Source of the DNA: Luidia sarsii
Lineage: Eukaryota > Echinodermata > Asteroidea > Paxillosida > Luidiidae
Assembly: GCA_949987565.1 (NCBI GenBank)
Contig: OX465113.1
Coordinates: 2,274,322-2,338,321, forward strand
Reading direction: 5' to 3'
DNA length: 64,000 nucleotides
Position 1 is the first letter of the stretch. Each line of letters opens with the position of its first letter. The notes beneath the pieces were generated by a model. The model was not told where the DNA came from and ran no database searches. It was given only the letters and a program-made list of their open reading frames with translations. Shown in pieces: positions 1 through 11,702 of this stretch. The position numbers and the translations under genes were made by a program.

Positions 1-1270
1 GCATGCATATGCATTAAGACATTGCACAGGGCATGTACAAGTACTAGTGCATTCATTACTGCATTTAGCATAAGCTGATCCCTCCCCTTTTCCCTACTCT
101 GACACTTGACATAACCGCCAATAATCTACTTAGTGTCAAATCCCAAGTGGCCAAAAACTGCTCATAACGTTGATTAGCAAATTTGCAGCAAAAGTAAACA
201 AATGTTTAAAAAAATACTCCCATCAAATTCTTATGTTTACCTGCCATGAATCTGCTCTTGATTTGATTTTGGCTTTTGTGATGCAAAACAAAATTGTTGC
301 AAGCTGCCTACTGTGTTCAATGACCCAAATTGCACAAATTTCCAAGACAGACATTTTGGTCCAAGCATGGGCATTATTTTTATTATTTTTTTTTTTTAGA
401 AAAGTCCTGTGAGTAGTGGAAAAATCACGCCTGCCTCATTGATTTAGAGTGGAAATCAGGCCCTCCAGATTTTATATAATCCTAACCATAACTCATTAAG
501 CAATTTGCAACCCTCTTTTAGACCCTTTAACGTTTGTTTGTTTTGTTTTTGTTTTTAATTGACCTGAGTCGTCTGCTTTAACATACCAGCGCTCTTCCCA
601 CATTAGCTATCTAGCCCTTAGATAACAGCCTTCCCAAATAGTCAATTTTCTTGGGATGGGGACACCAGTCAGGAGAGTTGTTGGGCAGTTTGATCGTGGT
701 TAAATGCTTCTGTCTGTCACCTTCTAAGCACCCCATCGAATCCCATTCAAACCAGAAGTCTTGGGTTATATACTGGTTCAGTCAAATTTTCTTTGCTATT
801 TTTCAAAATTGTTCAATAGATCCCAATCAGTTTTTCCTTTATTTGTTTGAATTAAATTGAAAAAGCTGCATCTATTTTGTGCGATCCCCGAGCTGCCGTA
901 GTCAGCCATTGGTTGTTTGCATCTGAATGAAAGCGGGGGTGTGATCCCTGGAGATACATGTCAGTGAATGGTTTAATGCTTCTGGCTGGCGCCCCCACCC
1001 CGGCAAAGACTAGTTGACTATTTGGGAAGGCCGCCATCTAAGGGCTGGATAGCTCAGACGGTAAGAGCAGTGATACGCAAAATCCATAGGTCTGATGTGC
1101 ATGTTTGATGCCTTGCATTCCCCGCACCTGTGTTTTACAAATGCAGCACTTGTTGTCATGGACCATTCTTTCTTTTTTTGTCACGGCAACCGTGTCATGC
1201 TCATCACCGCTCTGCCACACGGCAACACGCTGATCGCACTTCGTTGTCGCTGCGCCAATTGTGACAACAG
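1..1270. other. Upstream or intronic sequence of the SLC44 gene
   Basis: No exon of the SLC44 gene or of any other gene was recognised here. The preceding SLC44 exons must lie before the window. The stretch contains AT-rich sequence, a poly-T run near 380-396 and a SINE-like repeat. Short open frames in it have no recognisable domains. Confidence 0.5.
612..1105 (+). repeat. tRNA-derived SINE-like repeat with a second head
   Basis: About 740-1035 matches the body seen again at 8450-8770 and 50296-50640: a CAGTCAAA segment, then CTTTGC, a TTTATTTGTTTGA segment, GATCCCCGAGCTGC and GATCCCTGGAGATA. At 1042 a tRNA-like head begins (GGCTGGATAGCTCAGACGG, an A-box-like block). The segment at 612-645 is an inverted copy of about 1017-1050, so the element is bracketed by inverted copies of its own junction sequence. 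Confidence 0.6.
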
Positions 1271-1363
1271 ACCATGTCCGAGCTACATTTCTATGCGGTG
1301 CCCATTTTCGTGGCTTGCATCTTTGCCTACCTGGTGGCCAGTGCGTTCATGTCCATCTACGAG
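1271..1363 (+). CDS. SLC44 alternative exon, version A
   Basis: 93 bp, 31 codons, preceded by GACAACAG and followed by GTAGGG, phase 0 at both ends. It encodes TMSELHFYAVPIFV then ACIFAYLVASAFMSIYE, the last membrane helix of the transporter. It is the same length and phase as version B, with about 15 of 31 residues identical, so only one of the two would normally be used per transcript. Confidence 0.85.
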
Positions 1364-3812
1364 GTAGGGGGGAGCGCCTGCCCACAAGAGGGCGCTGTTT
1401 GGATTCGGAAGGGCTGCGGGATGCGGAGATGTCAGACAGCATACTGCATGTAGTTTCTCGCGCACCCCCTTGATGATGTCATTACAAAAGTGGCATCATA
1501 CAACAAAAAATTGAACCGGCGTGAACTCAACTGAGATTCACTCTGTGCACATGTGAAATTCCTTTCGCTGTTTGAATGGCGAGGTGTGCACTGGATGAAT
1601 GCTGGATTGCTGGCTATGTCTGAGAAAGAACCCAAAGCAAGATGCACCTCTCAGGAATGCTGTGTGAACAATTTCTCATCTCATGTGCCCTTCCAAGCAG
1701 TTCATCTATACCTCTGATGACAACATCAAAAAATACACCCCAAAAAAACTGTCAATGTGTCCTTCAAAAGGTTAACATAAGGACGGCTGGCCTGTGGTGT
1801 AAAAGAAAAGAATTCAATTTTGCATGATGCATCTTGCTGACAAAGAACTCATCATCAGCTGTGTCATTAAAATTAGAAGGCACTTTGTCTTGTTTTTAAA
1901 AAAATGGGTCATGTCGTCTTGACGAGGTATGGGTGAATTGTTCTGTGGCATTTTCCCTTGGTTGTCCGGGAAGTTGCCACGGAATGTGATCAGAAAAATA
2001 ATTCTGGTAAACTGTTTTTCATATCCCCTCCCCCTATTCCTTCCACTCCTTCGCCTGACCCCTGACCTCTGACGCCCCTCCATCCTTGTTTAGACCAATG
2101 AGAGCCTTATCTTCTATGCAGTCTCCCTATTTATTGGATGCGTTTTTGCATACATTACCGCCGACTGTTTCCTGGGTGTGTACGAGGTAAGGTGGGCAGA
2201 GCCAGATGACCCCTCCCCCTGTTGAATATGCAAATTAGGCCCCATGCCGCCCCCCCCCCACCCTTATCTGATTGGTCGGCGGATTTTCTAATGAGTCTTT
2301 GTGGGAGGGGCCAAGTGAATTGATGAATATTCATTGAGCAGAGAAGTAGTTTAAACATTGAGTAAATAGTGGACCAGTTATAGTTTATGGATTTACAAAC
2401 AAGCAAATAATGAATATTCAAATACAAAAATTATTTATTCATTTTTTATCATCAGACATAATCACATTTAACTGATTTAATTTAATTTAATTTAATTTAA
2501 TTTTGATTTATTTTTTTAATAGCAGTCAGAGTTTTAAAATTTGTTTGATTAGAAATTCTTTTCTCAATCACCAATTCCTGGAAACCTTTTTTTTGGTTTA
2601 ATCAAAATGTGGTGTTCATTGCACTATAGGCCTAGTATATCTTACATTGCAGGGTGGTGTGCAATAGGAAGTTAGTACGAAACGAGTGCTTTATGCTGTG
2701 AAGTGCTTGACAATATCGATTCCCTTGATACTCTGTGTTGTACGAGGGGTCCTTCCTCTGTCCAAAGATCGCTGCTTAGATTTGTCTAGGTCATGACTGG
2801 CTTGGAAGACACGTAATATAACCAAATCGACTACCTCTAATCATCAGTCGTAATGAAAAAGGATAGAAGCATTTTATTGATAGAGGGTTATCTACGTGCT
2901 TAAAAGTAGACAGGAGAATATAATTATATAGTATTACAACTTCCTGAAGATGTGTTGGTAACCGTTCAATAATGTAGGTGCTCGGGTATAGAGGGCATGA
3001 TCACCATAGCAACATTTCTATTAGGGCCCTGAGCAAGGTCAAAGTTTGCCCCATTTTGTTCGCCAATCTCTTCAGAGAATAGAATGGAATAGTCAAAGTT
3101 GGCTAACCTAGCTTGCCCCTCCCCCTGCCGTCTTCCCCAAAATCCTGCCCTCGTTTGTCACCCCAAGCCAATTGCCTCCTTGCCTGACCTTATGCCCCTC
3201 CCTTCGCTGACCCTCTGGCTCTCTGCTCCCCACAGATGGCCGTTGACACCCTCTTGCTGTGCTTCTGCGAGGACGTCCGCATAAACGACGGCTCTGCCGA
3301 GAAGCCGTACTTCATGGATGCTGATCTCATGGTGAGGAAATGTCTTTTGTGAACACTCGTTGGTGATAGCGCTAGTACGTCAAAGGTCTGGGGTTCAAGT
3401 CCCCATCCAATTTTTCTTGGCTGTTTTCATGAATGATTTTTTTTTTGTCTTTTCTCGTTAGACCTTTGTCAGCAATAGCAGCGAGGCCTTGGCCAACCTG
3501 AAGAGGAAGAAGGCCAAGGCCATGGCCGCACCCGGCGAAGATGCCCCCGATGCGGCCACGCCCGCCCACGTCATCCTGAAGGAGGAGGAGGACGAGGAGA
3601 GGTCCTCCCCGCCCACCTCAGGTGCAGCACCGGAGGAGGAGGCGGTGGCAGAGGCGGTGGCAGAGGAGGAGGCCGAGAAGGAGGCCGAGAAGGAGGCGAA
3701 TGAGGAGGCAGGGGCAGGAGAGACCGCCCCACTGACCACGCCCGGTGACAGCGAGGCCGCTGCCGACGAGGAGAAGATGGAGCCGCCCGCCGACCGACCT
3801 GATGCAGAATAA
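1271..3812 (+). CDS. SLC44 choline-transporter-like protein, 3' end (partial)
   Basis: Exons are 1271-1363 or 2094-2186 (alternatives), 3236-3331 and 3462-3812 (stop 3810-3812), all joined in phase 0 at GT-AG sites. The encoded C-terminus has the last membrane segment of the family (FYAVPIFVACIFAYLVA in the first version), then MAVDTLLLCFCED, NDGSAEKPYFMD and LMTFVSNS. I recognise this block as the conserved end of SLC44/CTL transporters, multi-pass plasma-membrane proteins moving choline and related amines. From memory the MD..LM.FV stretch looks most like CTL1, but the subtype is not assigned. The final exon adds a tail of about 90 residues very rich in Ala and Glu (EEEAEKEAEKEANEE), much longer than I recall for CTL1. 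The N-terminal part lies before the window. The next gene downstream is on the opposite strand. Confidence 0.9.
2094..2186 (+). CDS. SLC44 alternative exon, version B
   Basis: 93 bp, 31 codons, preceded by TTGTTTAG and followed by GTAAGG, phase 0 at both ends. It encodes TNESLIFYAVSLFI then GCVFAYITADCFLGVYE. The helix pattern and the YE end match version A, but TAD replaces VAS and CFLGV replaces AFMSI. No stop codon or frameshift is seen, so it looks functional. Including both exons would insert a second helix and invert the tail topology, which favours mutually exclusive use. Confidence 0.85.
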
Positions 3813-5949
3813 GGAGGACATTACCGTGGCGATGCATCCTCGACAATCAGTGCAGGGGATGGGGTCAGTGACCAGTGTGTTGTGTGTTGCTTGGGGGTTT
3901 TTCTTGGTTTATTTTTCAGTAGTTTGCAAGATGTCCGAAGAGAGAGGATTGCAGTGGGCTTCAGCCATCCATAGCTAAGGAGGGTTGAAACCTAGCAAAG
4001 CATCATTGAGTGATTGTGGATGGGTTTGTTTTGTTTTTTTTTTTGGTTTTTTTTTTTTTTTTTTTTGATCTCTGTCCTCAAGCATAGGTGAGTATGATGT
4101 AATCCTAGCAATGCATCGTCTAATGGTTTTGTTGCTGGTTTGGAGGGTGGCCAGTAGTTGATGCTTGGTGGAGACTAACTGTGGCCAGTTTCATAGTCGG
4201 AGATGGTATTGTCATAGCACTGTGTGATAATCCGCCAGAGCCAATTGCTGCCCAAACCTTTACAAGAAACACAAGGAAGTGTGTTCTTTTGAAGTGTTGG
4301 GACCTACGTGTATACTTCTGTACTAAAGTTCTGATTCATGTACTTATCACAATGCATTCTCCCGAATAGTGTTTATCTGGTGGTAAACACATACATACAA
4401 TCATGTGTCTATATAGTACCGTAATCTGTATATAATCTGAAGTACACACTTTCCACCTTAACTAATGTATTACATGTGTTGTTCTTGAGTGTTTTCTATG
4501 ACGTGCCTTCTGTGGGGAAAGAGTGTGGAAATCTGCCGCACATTGAATTGCCTTTTTGCATCATTTATTGTCAACTTCTTTTGAAGGCAACTGGATTACA
4601 TGTACTTTGATTGGTGCTAGCTGCTTTTCAGGCGGCTGAAGAGGGTCACAGTTTTTCACAACATTGTAAATTTGTTCCTAGCCCTAACCGCCATGCTGTC
4701 TGACAGTTTCAGACAATGGAAGGTTTTGGGCTGGAATCTGTTGTACTAAGCTGTAAACAATACTTGTTCTGTATAACCATACCAGTCTTGGTTCTGTGAG
4801 CTTTGTTTTGGAAAGTAGCAGGTGTTTCCATGGGATTTTGAAAAAATCTGTTAAAATCTGTTAGATCCCATCAACTCCACAATATTATGTCGGATTCCAT
4901 TGTTTTCTTGTGGGTTCTCCCAAAACCACAATGAAGTGGGTTTAGGAAATTGCAATTTTTGGTAACAATTTTTTTTTTTTTTTTTAGAAAAAAAAAATGT
5001 CTTAAAAAGACTACAGTGTTATGAAAAGGCACTTTTTCCTCTTCAATGTGTCAAATAATTGGTAGCTAGTCATTCTTGCAGTGTCATTGTGTTGTGAAAT
5101 ATTGTCTTTTGAATTCTAAGTACATTGTAGCCTAAGAATGCACTAGTGCCGATAAGCTGAGTATACTTTTATTTATAGAAAGCTTGACAGGTTGTACATT
5201 TAGATGTGCCTAGAAATAGTTGCTTCCCTAGTTACAAATGAATTAATGCACTTATGATTGGTTGATTATTTTGGAGTCACTCATGATCAGAGAGTGGAGA
5301 TAAACAGGGTTCAAACCCAATATATATACAGGGTACCAGTTTTGTGAGCATTGAGATTGTCTTGAGGTCAGTGCACCAGGGAATCCCACTGGCTTGATCT
5401 CAGGTGCCCACGTTGCTTGACGATCCTGATGCGGCTTTCTCACAAAGGCTCATTCAGAATTTACAGCTATGACTTTGGCTTAGGTCTCTCTTTGCACTGC
5501 CTGTTGTGCCCATAGACACACTGTAGTCATAGCCGTAACTGTAGCCAATTTAGAGCTACATGTAGGTCACATTTGGCAGTGTTAGTCACTGTTGTCACGA
5601 CCAATCCAATGCTCACCATGAACAGCCTGCCTTGTATAAGCTTGATTACAAGCTCCACTGTGATGTGACCCACTGTATTTTCCCACTTTTCTTTGCTTGG
5701 CATGAAAAAAAAGTGAATTTAGGCATGGTGATCCTGTGGGTCATGACTTGTGCTTTAGCAATTTTTGGTGCTTAGCTCCTGAGTACACCGCCAGTTTGCT
5801 TAAGTGAGTCTGATGGTGGCCCAGAATTTTAAATAAGAAAAGGCTACATGGATTTAGGGGGCGGTATTACTCGAGTGTGATTGTGTATTAAAGCGAATAG
5901 CTTGCCATTTGTACATTTTGAGCAGGCCTGCCAGGCCATTTAGCCCACA

Positions 5950-6185
5950 ATCCCAGATGACCTGATGTGACTTTTAGTGGCCTGATGTGACTTTTAGTGG
6001 CCTGGTGTCATTTTCAGTGGTTGGGTGTCATTGCCAGTGGCCCACTGTCATTATCAGTGGCCCGCTGTCATTTCGTGTCCCAGTGTCATTTGTATTGGCC
6101 TGGTTTCATTTTCAGTGGCCCGGTATAATTTGTAGTGGCCAGTTGACACTTTGAGTGGCCTATTGTCACTTTTACTGGCCACTGC
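5950..6185 (+). repeat. Degenerate tandem repeat, about 20-22 bp unit
   Basis: About ten diverged copies of a unit like CCTGGTGTCATTTTCAGTGG follow one another. Copies differ by several bases and have small indels, so the array is old. Confidence 0.7.
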
Positions 6186-6487
6186 CACCTAGGCATTCAG
6201 TCTCACCCTTCATCTCATGTTCAACAAAGGTTTGAGAACATGGGGCAACAGTTTAGTGAGTTTTTTTGTTTTAACAATTGTAGGTCTTCTCTTTAGTCAG
6301 AATCGGTCGTTTGAAGAAAAATGACAACTTGCAGGTGAAAAACTTTGACGACATGGTCACATGAATTTGAAATTCATTTTTAATCTGTTTTCTGTTTCTG
6401 TATATTTGTTCCTTTCATGACTCTATTTTTCTACTTTTTTTTCTGTTGAAATTTGGTACAACTTATATTTTTTTGTTTTTGGAAAAC

Positions 6488-6770
6488 TACTTGAAATTAT
6501 ATTCCAGTTTTAAGTCAAACTTTATCATTTAAAGTTAAGGTAGTTGCTACCCTTCCTATCAATACCAACATTTAATGTTAATCCAAAGCTTATTGAATAT
6601 TTAGACATAGTCGAATGCTACAATTTGTTTTTAATCATTTGTATTTTTTTACTGCTGGAAATTATAACCCAACTTTAAGTGAAATTTAAGTTAAGGTAGT
6701 TGCTACCCTTCCTATTAATGAAGCATTTAATGTTGTTATCCAAAACATCATGAATCATTAGACAATTCCA
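6488..6770 (+). repeat. Two-copy tandem duplication, about 150 bp
   Basis: The segment AAGTTAAGGTAGTTGCTACC with flanking TTTAATGTT and ATCCAAA occurs near 6532 and again near 6687, with similar AT-rich sequence before each copy. Confidence 0.65.
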
Positions 6771-7590
6771 AAATGTGTTCATAATATTCAGGATCATGTA
6801 TTCTGTAAAATGTCTATTCCCAATTTAACACTAGAAATGTTGGACCTGCATTTGAGGCAGCCAAATTATGGTGGGGAAAAACCTCAATGAAGGTCATTCA
6901 ATGTTTGTTTGTTTTCTAGCTAAATAAATTCAAGCCCCTCCCCCCCCCCCCAAATGGAGATGAATTTTGAGGAAATAAATTGAGTAAAATTTTCCTGGTT
7001 TTTCTCACAAGTGTATGTTGCAGATCGCAGATCTTTTCCTAACATTCATTCCAATTTCCAATCATCTTCATTCACTGTTTTTGGTTTATTTTATGCTTAT
7101 TTACTTCTCGCTATTGAATCAATTTATGCAAACCATGCTCATGCCAGAGTCACATTTTTCTCCAGACAAACTTTCCAAAAAGTACTGATGCAAGTCACAC
7201 TTCTCCAAATGTTCTGTTTTAACATCAATTTATTTCTTTCATCTCATACTTGCCCTTACATGCACTTTTGAGTTAAATACATCCTTTTATTTTGCCATGT
7301 TTTTCCTTAACATTAGATATACATTTGTTAGTGCTTTTGTTTTGTACTTTGCAATTAAACCGAAAATAATAAATTCAATTCCAGTGTTTAGAACAAAGTC
7401 TTGTCTTAAATATCAATATTATATATTTGTTTGTTTTCATAAAAGAAATACGGGTAGGCCTTGCATCGGGGCTCATTCGACTCCTAGTTCTACTTGCATG
7501 GTGCAGAAACGGTTTTAATGTATATAATATACATGTATGAACATTGTACATGTACAAGTAATAAGATATTTATGATGCATTGGAAAACCT

Positions 7591-7990
7591 CATGGGACTC
7601 GTAGGAAGTTCCATTGTAAGAAATTAAAAAGCAACCTCAATCCTTACAGGGGAACCTCACAGGATTCAAGGAAACCTCACAGGGAACCTTGTGAACCAGT
7701 CACCTCAAAGCTATCCTGATGGTGAAGCGGGTAACCTCACATCAAAAACTCACAAGAAATCGCAATGGAAACCTCATGGGAAGATATCACAGGAAACCAT
7801 GGTAAGTCCTTGAGGAAAACCTCATCGGAACCAGTATAGGAAACTCCCATAGGAAACTCCCACAGGAAACTCCCATAGGAAACCCCCATAGGAAACTCCA
7901 AACTCCCATAGGAAACCCCCATAGGAAACTCCAAACTCCCATAGGAAACTCCCATAGGAAACCCCCACAGAAAAACCCACTGGAAAACCC
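7591..7990 (+). repeat. GGAAACTCCCATA minisatellite
   Basis: From about 7835 to 7990 a 13-14 bp unit, CATAGGAAACTCCC, is repeated about ten times with few changes. Before it (7591-7830) are looser copies of GGAAACCTCACA, apparently an older part of the same array. It lies just downstream of the DOHH stop codon, so it may be transcribed in the DOHH 3' UTR. Confidence 0.75.
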
Positions 7991-8086
7991 CATAAGAGGT
8001 ACAGACTAAGCAGTCCAAATGGAGCTTCACAACGTCAGTCTCGGTGGTGTTGTCCCTCCAACAGCGACACTTTCCTTCTTCCAAGT

Positions 8087-10271
8087 CTACGATGGTGTAG
8101 CCTCCGCGTTGAGGTTCAGCAGTCCGTCGCAATACTGGAACTCGTCGCTGGCTTCATGGGCGGCCATGTCCAGCGCCACCTCGCAGCTCTCGCGCACCAC
8201 GCGCTCGCCGTCCCCCAAGAAGCCAGTCAGCCGGTCCAGGCAGCCCTCCTGGGCGATGGAGCCCAGGGCCTCCGCGCACTCGTGTCGCACCATGGAGTTC
8301 TCGTCCCCATCGGCCAGGGCAGCCACGAGCTCCGTGATGCAGGCGCCGTGCTGCATCTGGCCCAGCACGTAGGCCACCTCGTGCTTAAAGAGGGCGCTCT
8401 TGCACTTCAAGCCTGCATGCAAAAAACAAAACCACACATTAATGATAAAGAGTCAAGTCCCGGTCCAGTCAAAATTTTCTTTGCCATTTTCTTTGCCATT
8501 TTCTTTGCCATTTTCTTTGCCATTTTCTCAAAATTGTTCCCGGTTGTTTCAAATGTTCCCAGTCAGTTTTTTCCCTTCATTTGTTTGACTTAAATTTAAA
8601 AATCTGTATCCAATTGTGTGATCCCCGAGCTGCTGTAGTCAGGTTTACAACAATTGGTTGTTGGCATTCAAATGAAAGCAGGGGCATGATCCCTGGAGAT
8701 ATACAGCGTATAATGGTTGAATTAAATGACTGGCAACCACACACCGGCAAATACTAGTTGAATATTTGCCAACTCCATCAGGTAAGATGCTCAATGCTCA
8801 ATGCACTTCTATCTACAGTCCGAGTCTGTGAACACCTGGAGTGGGGTTGTAGACAAGGCTCCGATGAGCCACGGCTAAAATCTTCACCTTTTGCAAGTGC
8901 CCTGACTGCAGGCTCGTCGTTGCGATTTCTCAGGGCAAACATGGCCCGGTAGCGGTCAAAGAGCGGGGCGCCCTCGTCCAGCAGACGCTTCTCCAGGTCC
9001 TCCAGGGAGGCCGCGACAGACGGGGGCGCCGGGTCCACGGAGCGGAAGGGGTTCTCGGGGAGGTCCTTCATCTCCTGCCTGGAGCTCTCACTCTGCATCC
9101 ACTGGATGCGCTGGATGGCCAGTTGGCACGTCTCTGCAATCTGGCAGAGGCACGGATGTAAAGCAATAACCACTTCACGCCGGGACCTTTCAATTCAGGA
9201 GCGAGTAACTTGGACCCGACAAGTCACCCTTTTTTATCGAATTTTGAAATTTTGAGGTTCAAAATTTGATAAAAAAAGGGTGACTTGTCGGGTCCAAAAT
9301 ACTCGGACTACCTGAATCTGACCACCTCTATTGTCTAAGTTTTAAAAGAAGGCTCTTTTCAGCCTACCACAAAGCATTATACTATAGTATAACAACAAGC
9401 CACACAGACGTCCAGTTGGACCAGTCTGTACTTGCTCCTGCACATAGCAAACTCTTTTTGATTCAGTTCAAAGGCATATATTGTTGACGATTGTTTAGCA
9501 AGTTAACTCTTGGCTCTACGACATTTCATTTACCTCTGTGATGGGGTCATGCTCATATTTCTTCAAGACGTTCAGGACACTTGGATCGCCAATTGCTCCC
9601 AGAGCTTCACCTGTAGAGATAACAAGAGTTTTACAATACAAGACAGAGCTTGACATTTCAATTACCAGATAATATGGCGACATTGTAATTGTATGATTGT
9701 AGTTCATTGTCTACTGTCTGGTTGGTAAACTAGTAAAAAGTAGTATTAGTTACTAGTACTATTACTAGTATTACTAGTAAGTAGTAGTAACACTACAGTA
9801 TATGTCAACTACAACTACAGTTGTCAGTGGTCAGTACAACTACAACTACATGATTGTAAGTGATACAACTTAAGTATGTGTACACTACATTACAACATCC
9901 TTCACGATTACAACTACACTACAATTACAAAGTACAACTTACTCAATTACATACAAGGTGAGAAACTGACACTGACAGTGACAGAAGGACAAACCTGCTT
10001 CGTGTCTGACGATGGGCTCCTGCTCCTTGTCCTCTAGGACGTGGACCAGGGTGGGCAGGGCCCCGGGGTCTTGCATCTGTCCCAGGCAGTAGGCGCACTC
10101 GTGCTTGAGCAGGGACGAGCCGTCCGTGAAGCAGCGAGCGATGCACTGCACGGCCACCGCACCGCCCACGTTGCGCAGCGTGAACAGGGCGCGGAACCGC
10201 TCGGGCAGGGGTCGGCTCGGGTCGACCAGAACCGCCCCTATCCGCTCGATCTTCGCTGAATCCTCGGCCAT
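8087..10271 (-). CDS. DOHH: Deoxyhypusine hydroxylase (complete, 4 exons)
   Basis: Exons on the minus strand are 10271-9995, 9610-9534, 9140-8888 and 8412-8087, giving 933 nt and 310 aa (human is about 302). DOHH is a di-iron monooxygenase of HEAT repeats that hydroxylates deoxyhypusine on eIF5A to finish hypusine synthesis in the cytosol. The four iron-ligand His-Glu pairs are present: H57-E58 ([13 protein letters not shown]), H90-E91 (VRHEAGEALG), H213-E214 ([13 protein letters not shown]) and H246-E247 ([10 protein letters not shown]). The two symmetrical halves are joined by an SVDPAPP linker. The start is the first ATG in frame and gives the expected N-terminus ([20 protein letters not shown]). 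Junction phases are 1, 0 and 1, and all fit GT-AG. The C-terminal exon keeps [12 protein letters not shown] and FQYCDGL. I see nothing broken, so it should be active. Intron 2 holds a long hairpin and intron 3 a SINE. Confidence 0.97.
8450..8770 (+). repeat. SINE-like repeat in DOHH intron 3
   Basis: It shares the body described at 612-1105: GTCCCGGTCCAGTCAAA, TTTGTTTGACTTAAATTT, TGTGATCCCCGAGCTGCTG, GATCCCTGGAGATATACA and GCAAATACTAGTTGA. A 12-bp piece, ATTTTCTTTGCC, is expanded to about four or five tandem copies at 8472-8525, apparently slippage within the SINE. Confidence 0.65.
9212..9295. repeat. Long inverted repeat (hairpin) in DOHH intron 2
   Basis: GGACCCGACAAGTCACCC at 9212 is mirrored by GGGTGACTTGTCGGGTCC ending at 9295. 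The complementarity continues inward through a T6/A7 tract and ATCGAATTTTGA, giving arms of about 36 bp with one substitution and one indel. The loop is a few bases around GAGGT. Confidence 0.9.
9720..9960. repeat. TAGTA/TACAACTA simple-repeat region in DOHH intron 1
   Basis: Irregular runs of ACTAGT, AGTAGT and ACTACAACTACA fill most of the first intron. A similar TACTAGTAG region is at 23098-23215. Confidence 0.6.
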
Positions 10272-11432
10272 GGCGAATTTGGAAAGGTCTCCGGACCAAC
10301 CCTATCCCTTCCTTAGTATTTATACTGCAAAGAGCGGTGTTAATTTCATTCAAAAAACAAAATATGGCCTACGAGTACGAGTTGAGCATTACTCACTGAC
10401 TCATCTGTTACAAAATAATTTTTACACATGGACATTAGTGCTCCATACTGAAGTTAGCTTTAATTTTTCGACTTGCCGATTTAAGATTTCCTCTCCCTTT
10501 GAGAAAGGTCAAGGGGTTGGGGGATGGATAGAAATTTCAGGCCAAATAAATCTAATGTAGTATTTTGTGAATTAAAAAGAATAAATTATGTATGATAAGT
10601 ATTTTTCATTGAGCAGGGAAAATTACGGCTCAAGTTAGCTTCCCGAGTTGCCCCGCAGTGTACACAATAGGCTAACTTCAATCTGGTTAGAGGTGTTATT
10701 GATGAATACAAAATCCCACTGGAGGGCGTCCTAACAGCTGTTTATTATTTTGTTATTTCACAGTTTTAGCTTTACGACTTTCCGAGCTCGATGTTTCTGA
10801 TATAAACCGTCGTATTTAGCTACTTAAGCATAGGACTAGGGAAAGCGTGTATGTATGTTGTTGAGAGGATGAGAGGAGGTAAGTTCCAGCCTCCAGGTAG
10901 GGACACAATACACAAGTTGAGAGTATGATTTATTTAATAATTATCAAAATAATTATGCGGTCACTGAGTCGGAAGAAGTCAAGTATGAAGCTGAATTTCA
11001 GGGAAACAACCCACAGGTTTCAATGAGGAACACAGAACCACATCACGATGAGGATATCAACTTTGATCTAGTAATAGCACATTGAACATGCACAGTAAAA
11101 GGTCTTGAAACATCAGCCCTCCCATTGTGTTTATAATTATATGTATATATAATTTATAATTATATGTATTATATGTATTCTATAATTATATGTAACTTAC
11201 AATGCTATTGCTAATTAGTAATGCTGGTTCTGCATACTTTCTCCTCAGATTCTACTTGACTGAAGCCTTGAAGGCCAAGTGGCAATGAATGATATCTGCA
11301 TCTTGCTGATTGTCGCATCTATATCATTATAAAGTCCTGCAGTTAGTGCTCCATCGGATTCCAGACGTTACCAAAGACTTGGCTGGGGCAACGCCCCCTG
11401 AACACCTAACCCCCCTCCCCCAACAACTCCAG
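10272..11432. other. DOHH upstream region and non-coding sequence
   Basis: This includes the DOHH promoter side (just above 10271) and sequence before the first exon of the unidentified membrane protein. No TATA box could be assigned. An AT-rich stretch with repeated TTATAATTATATGTA lies at 11130-11200. No coding exon recognised. Confidence 0.45.
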
Positions 11433-11702
11433 GCCCCCATTGCCATGGCAGTGTACAGCAAGTGGATGGGCACCATCATTGACAGCCACAGCCTCAAGTA
11501 CCTGTGCTTCAACCACATGGTGACCACCTACATGCTGACCAGCACGGTCATGTTCCTGATGGCAGTGGTCAACGTCTCCGCCTCGCCCCGCCTGGCCTCC
11601 ACGGCCATCTCGGCCCTCATGTCCCTCTTTGTGGTCACCCTGTCCATCAAGTTTGCCTACCAGATGGCCCACAGCCTTAAGACCCAGTTTGACCTCCACT
11701 GA
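11433..11702 (+). CDS. Terminal exon A of an unidentified membrane protein
   Basis: From the acceptor CAACTCCAG the frame gives 89 residues to TGA at 11700. There are two clear hydrophobic helices, around FNHMVTTYMLTSTVMFLMAV and AISALMSLFVVTLSIKFAYQ, joined by SASPRLAS, and a short polar end, LKTQFDLH. I do not recognise the family. The exon could be the last exon of a longer gene whose upstream exons I cannot find; they would have to lie between DOHH and here, or beyond DOHH, which would make DOHH nested. Alternatively it could start at the ATG at 11445 or upstream at 11310. Strong codon bias (GCC, CTG, CTC, ATC) and similarity to 12736-13026 argue that it is real coding sequence. Confidence 0.6.
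   Translation, partial: APIAMAVYSKWMGTIIDSHSLKYLCFNHMVTTYMLTSTVMFLMAVVNVSASPRLASTAISALMSLFVVTLSIKFAYQMAHSLKTQFDLH

Larger units (their letters stand above)
3813..7590. other. SLC44 3' UTR and intergenic region
   Basis: No coding exon is recognised. The start is presumably SLC44 3' UTR. It contains poly-T tracts near 4020-4070 and 4970-4985, a poly-C run near 6942, a degenerate short tandem repeat (5950-6185) and a two-copy duplication (6488-6770). Candidate AATAAA sites occur near 6925 and 6976, far from the stop codon, so the true transcript end is uncertain. Confidence 0.5.

Noticed and set aside
7591..7990. CRISPR-like array (GGAAACTCCCATA repeats)
   Set aside because: Units are contiguous with no unique spacers and the genome is eukaryotic. 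It is a minisatellite.
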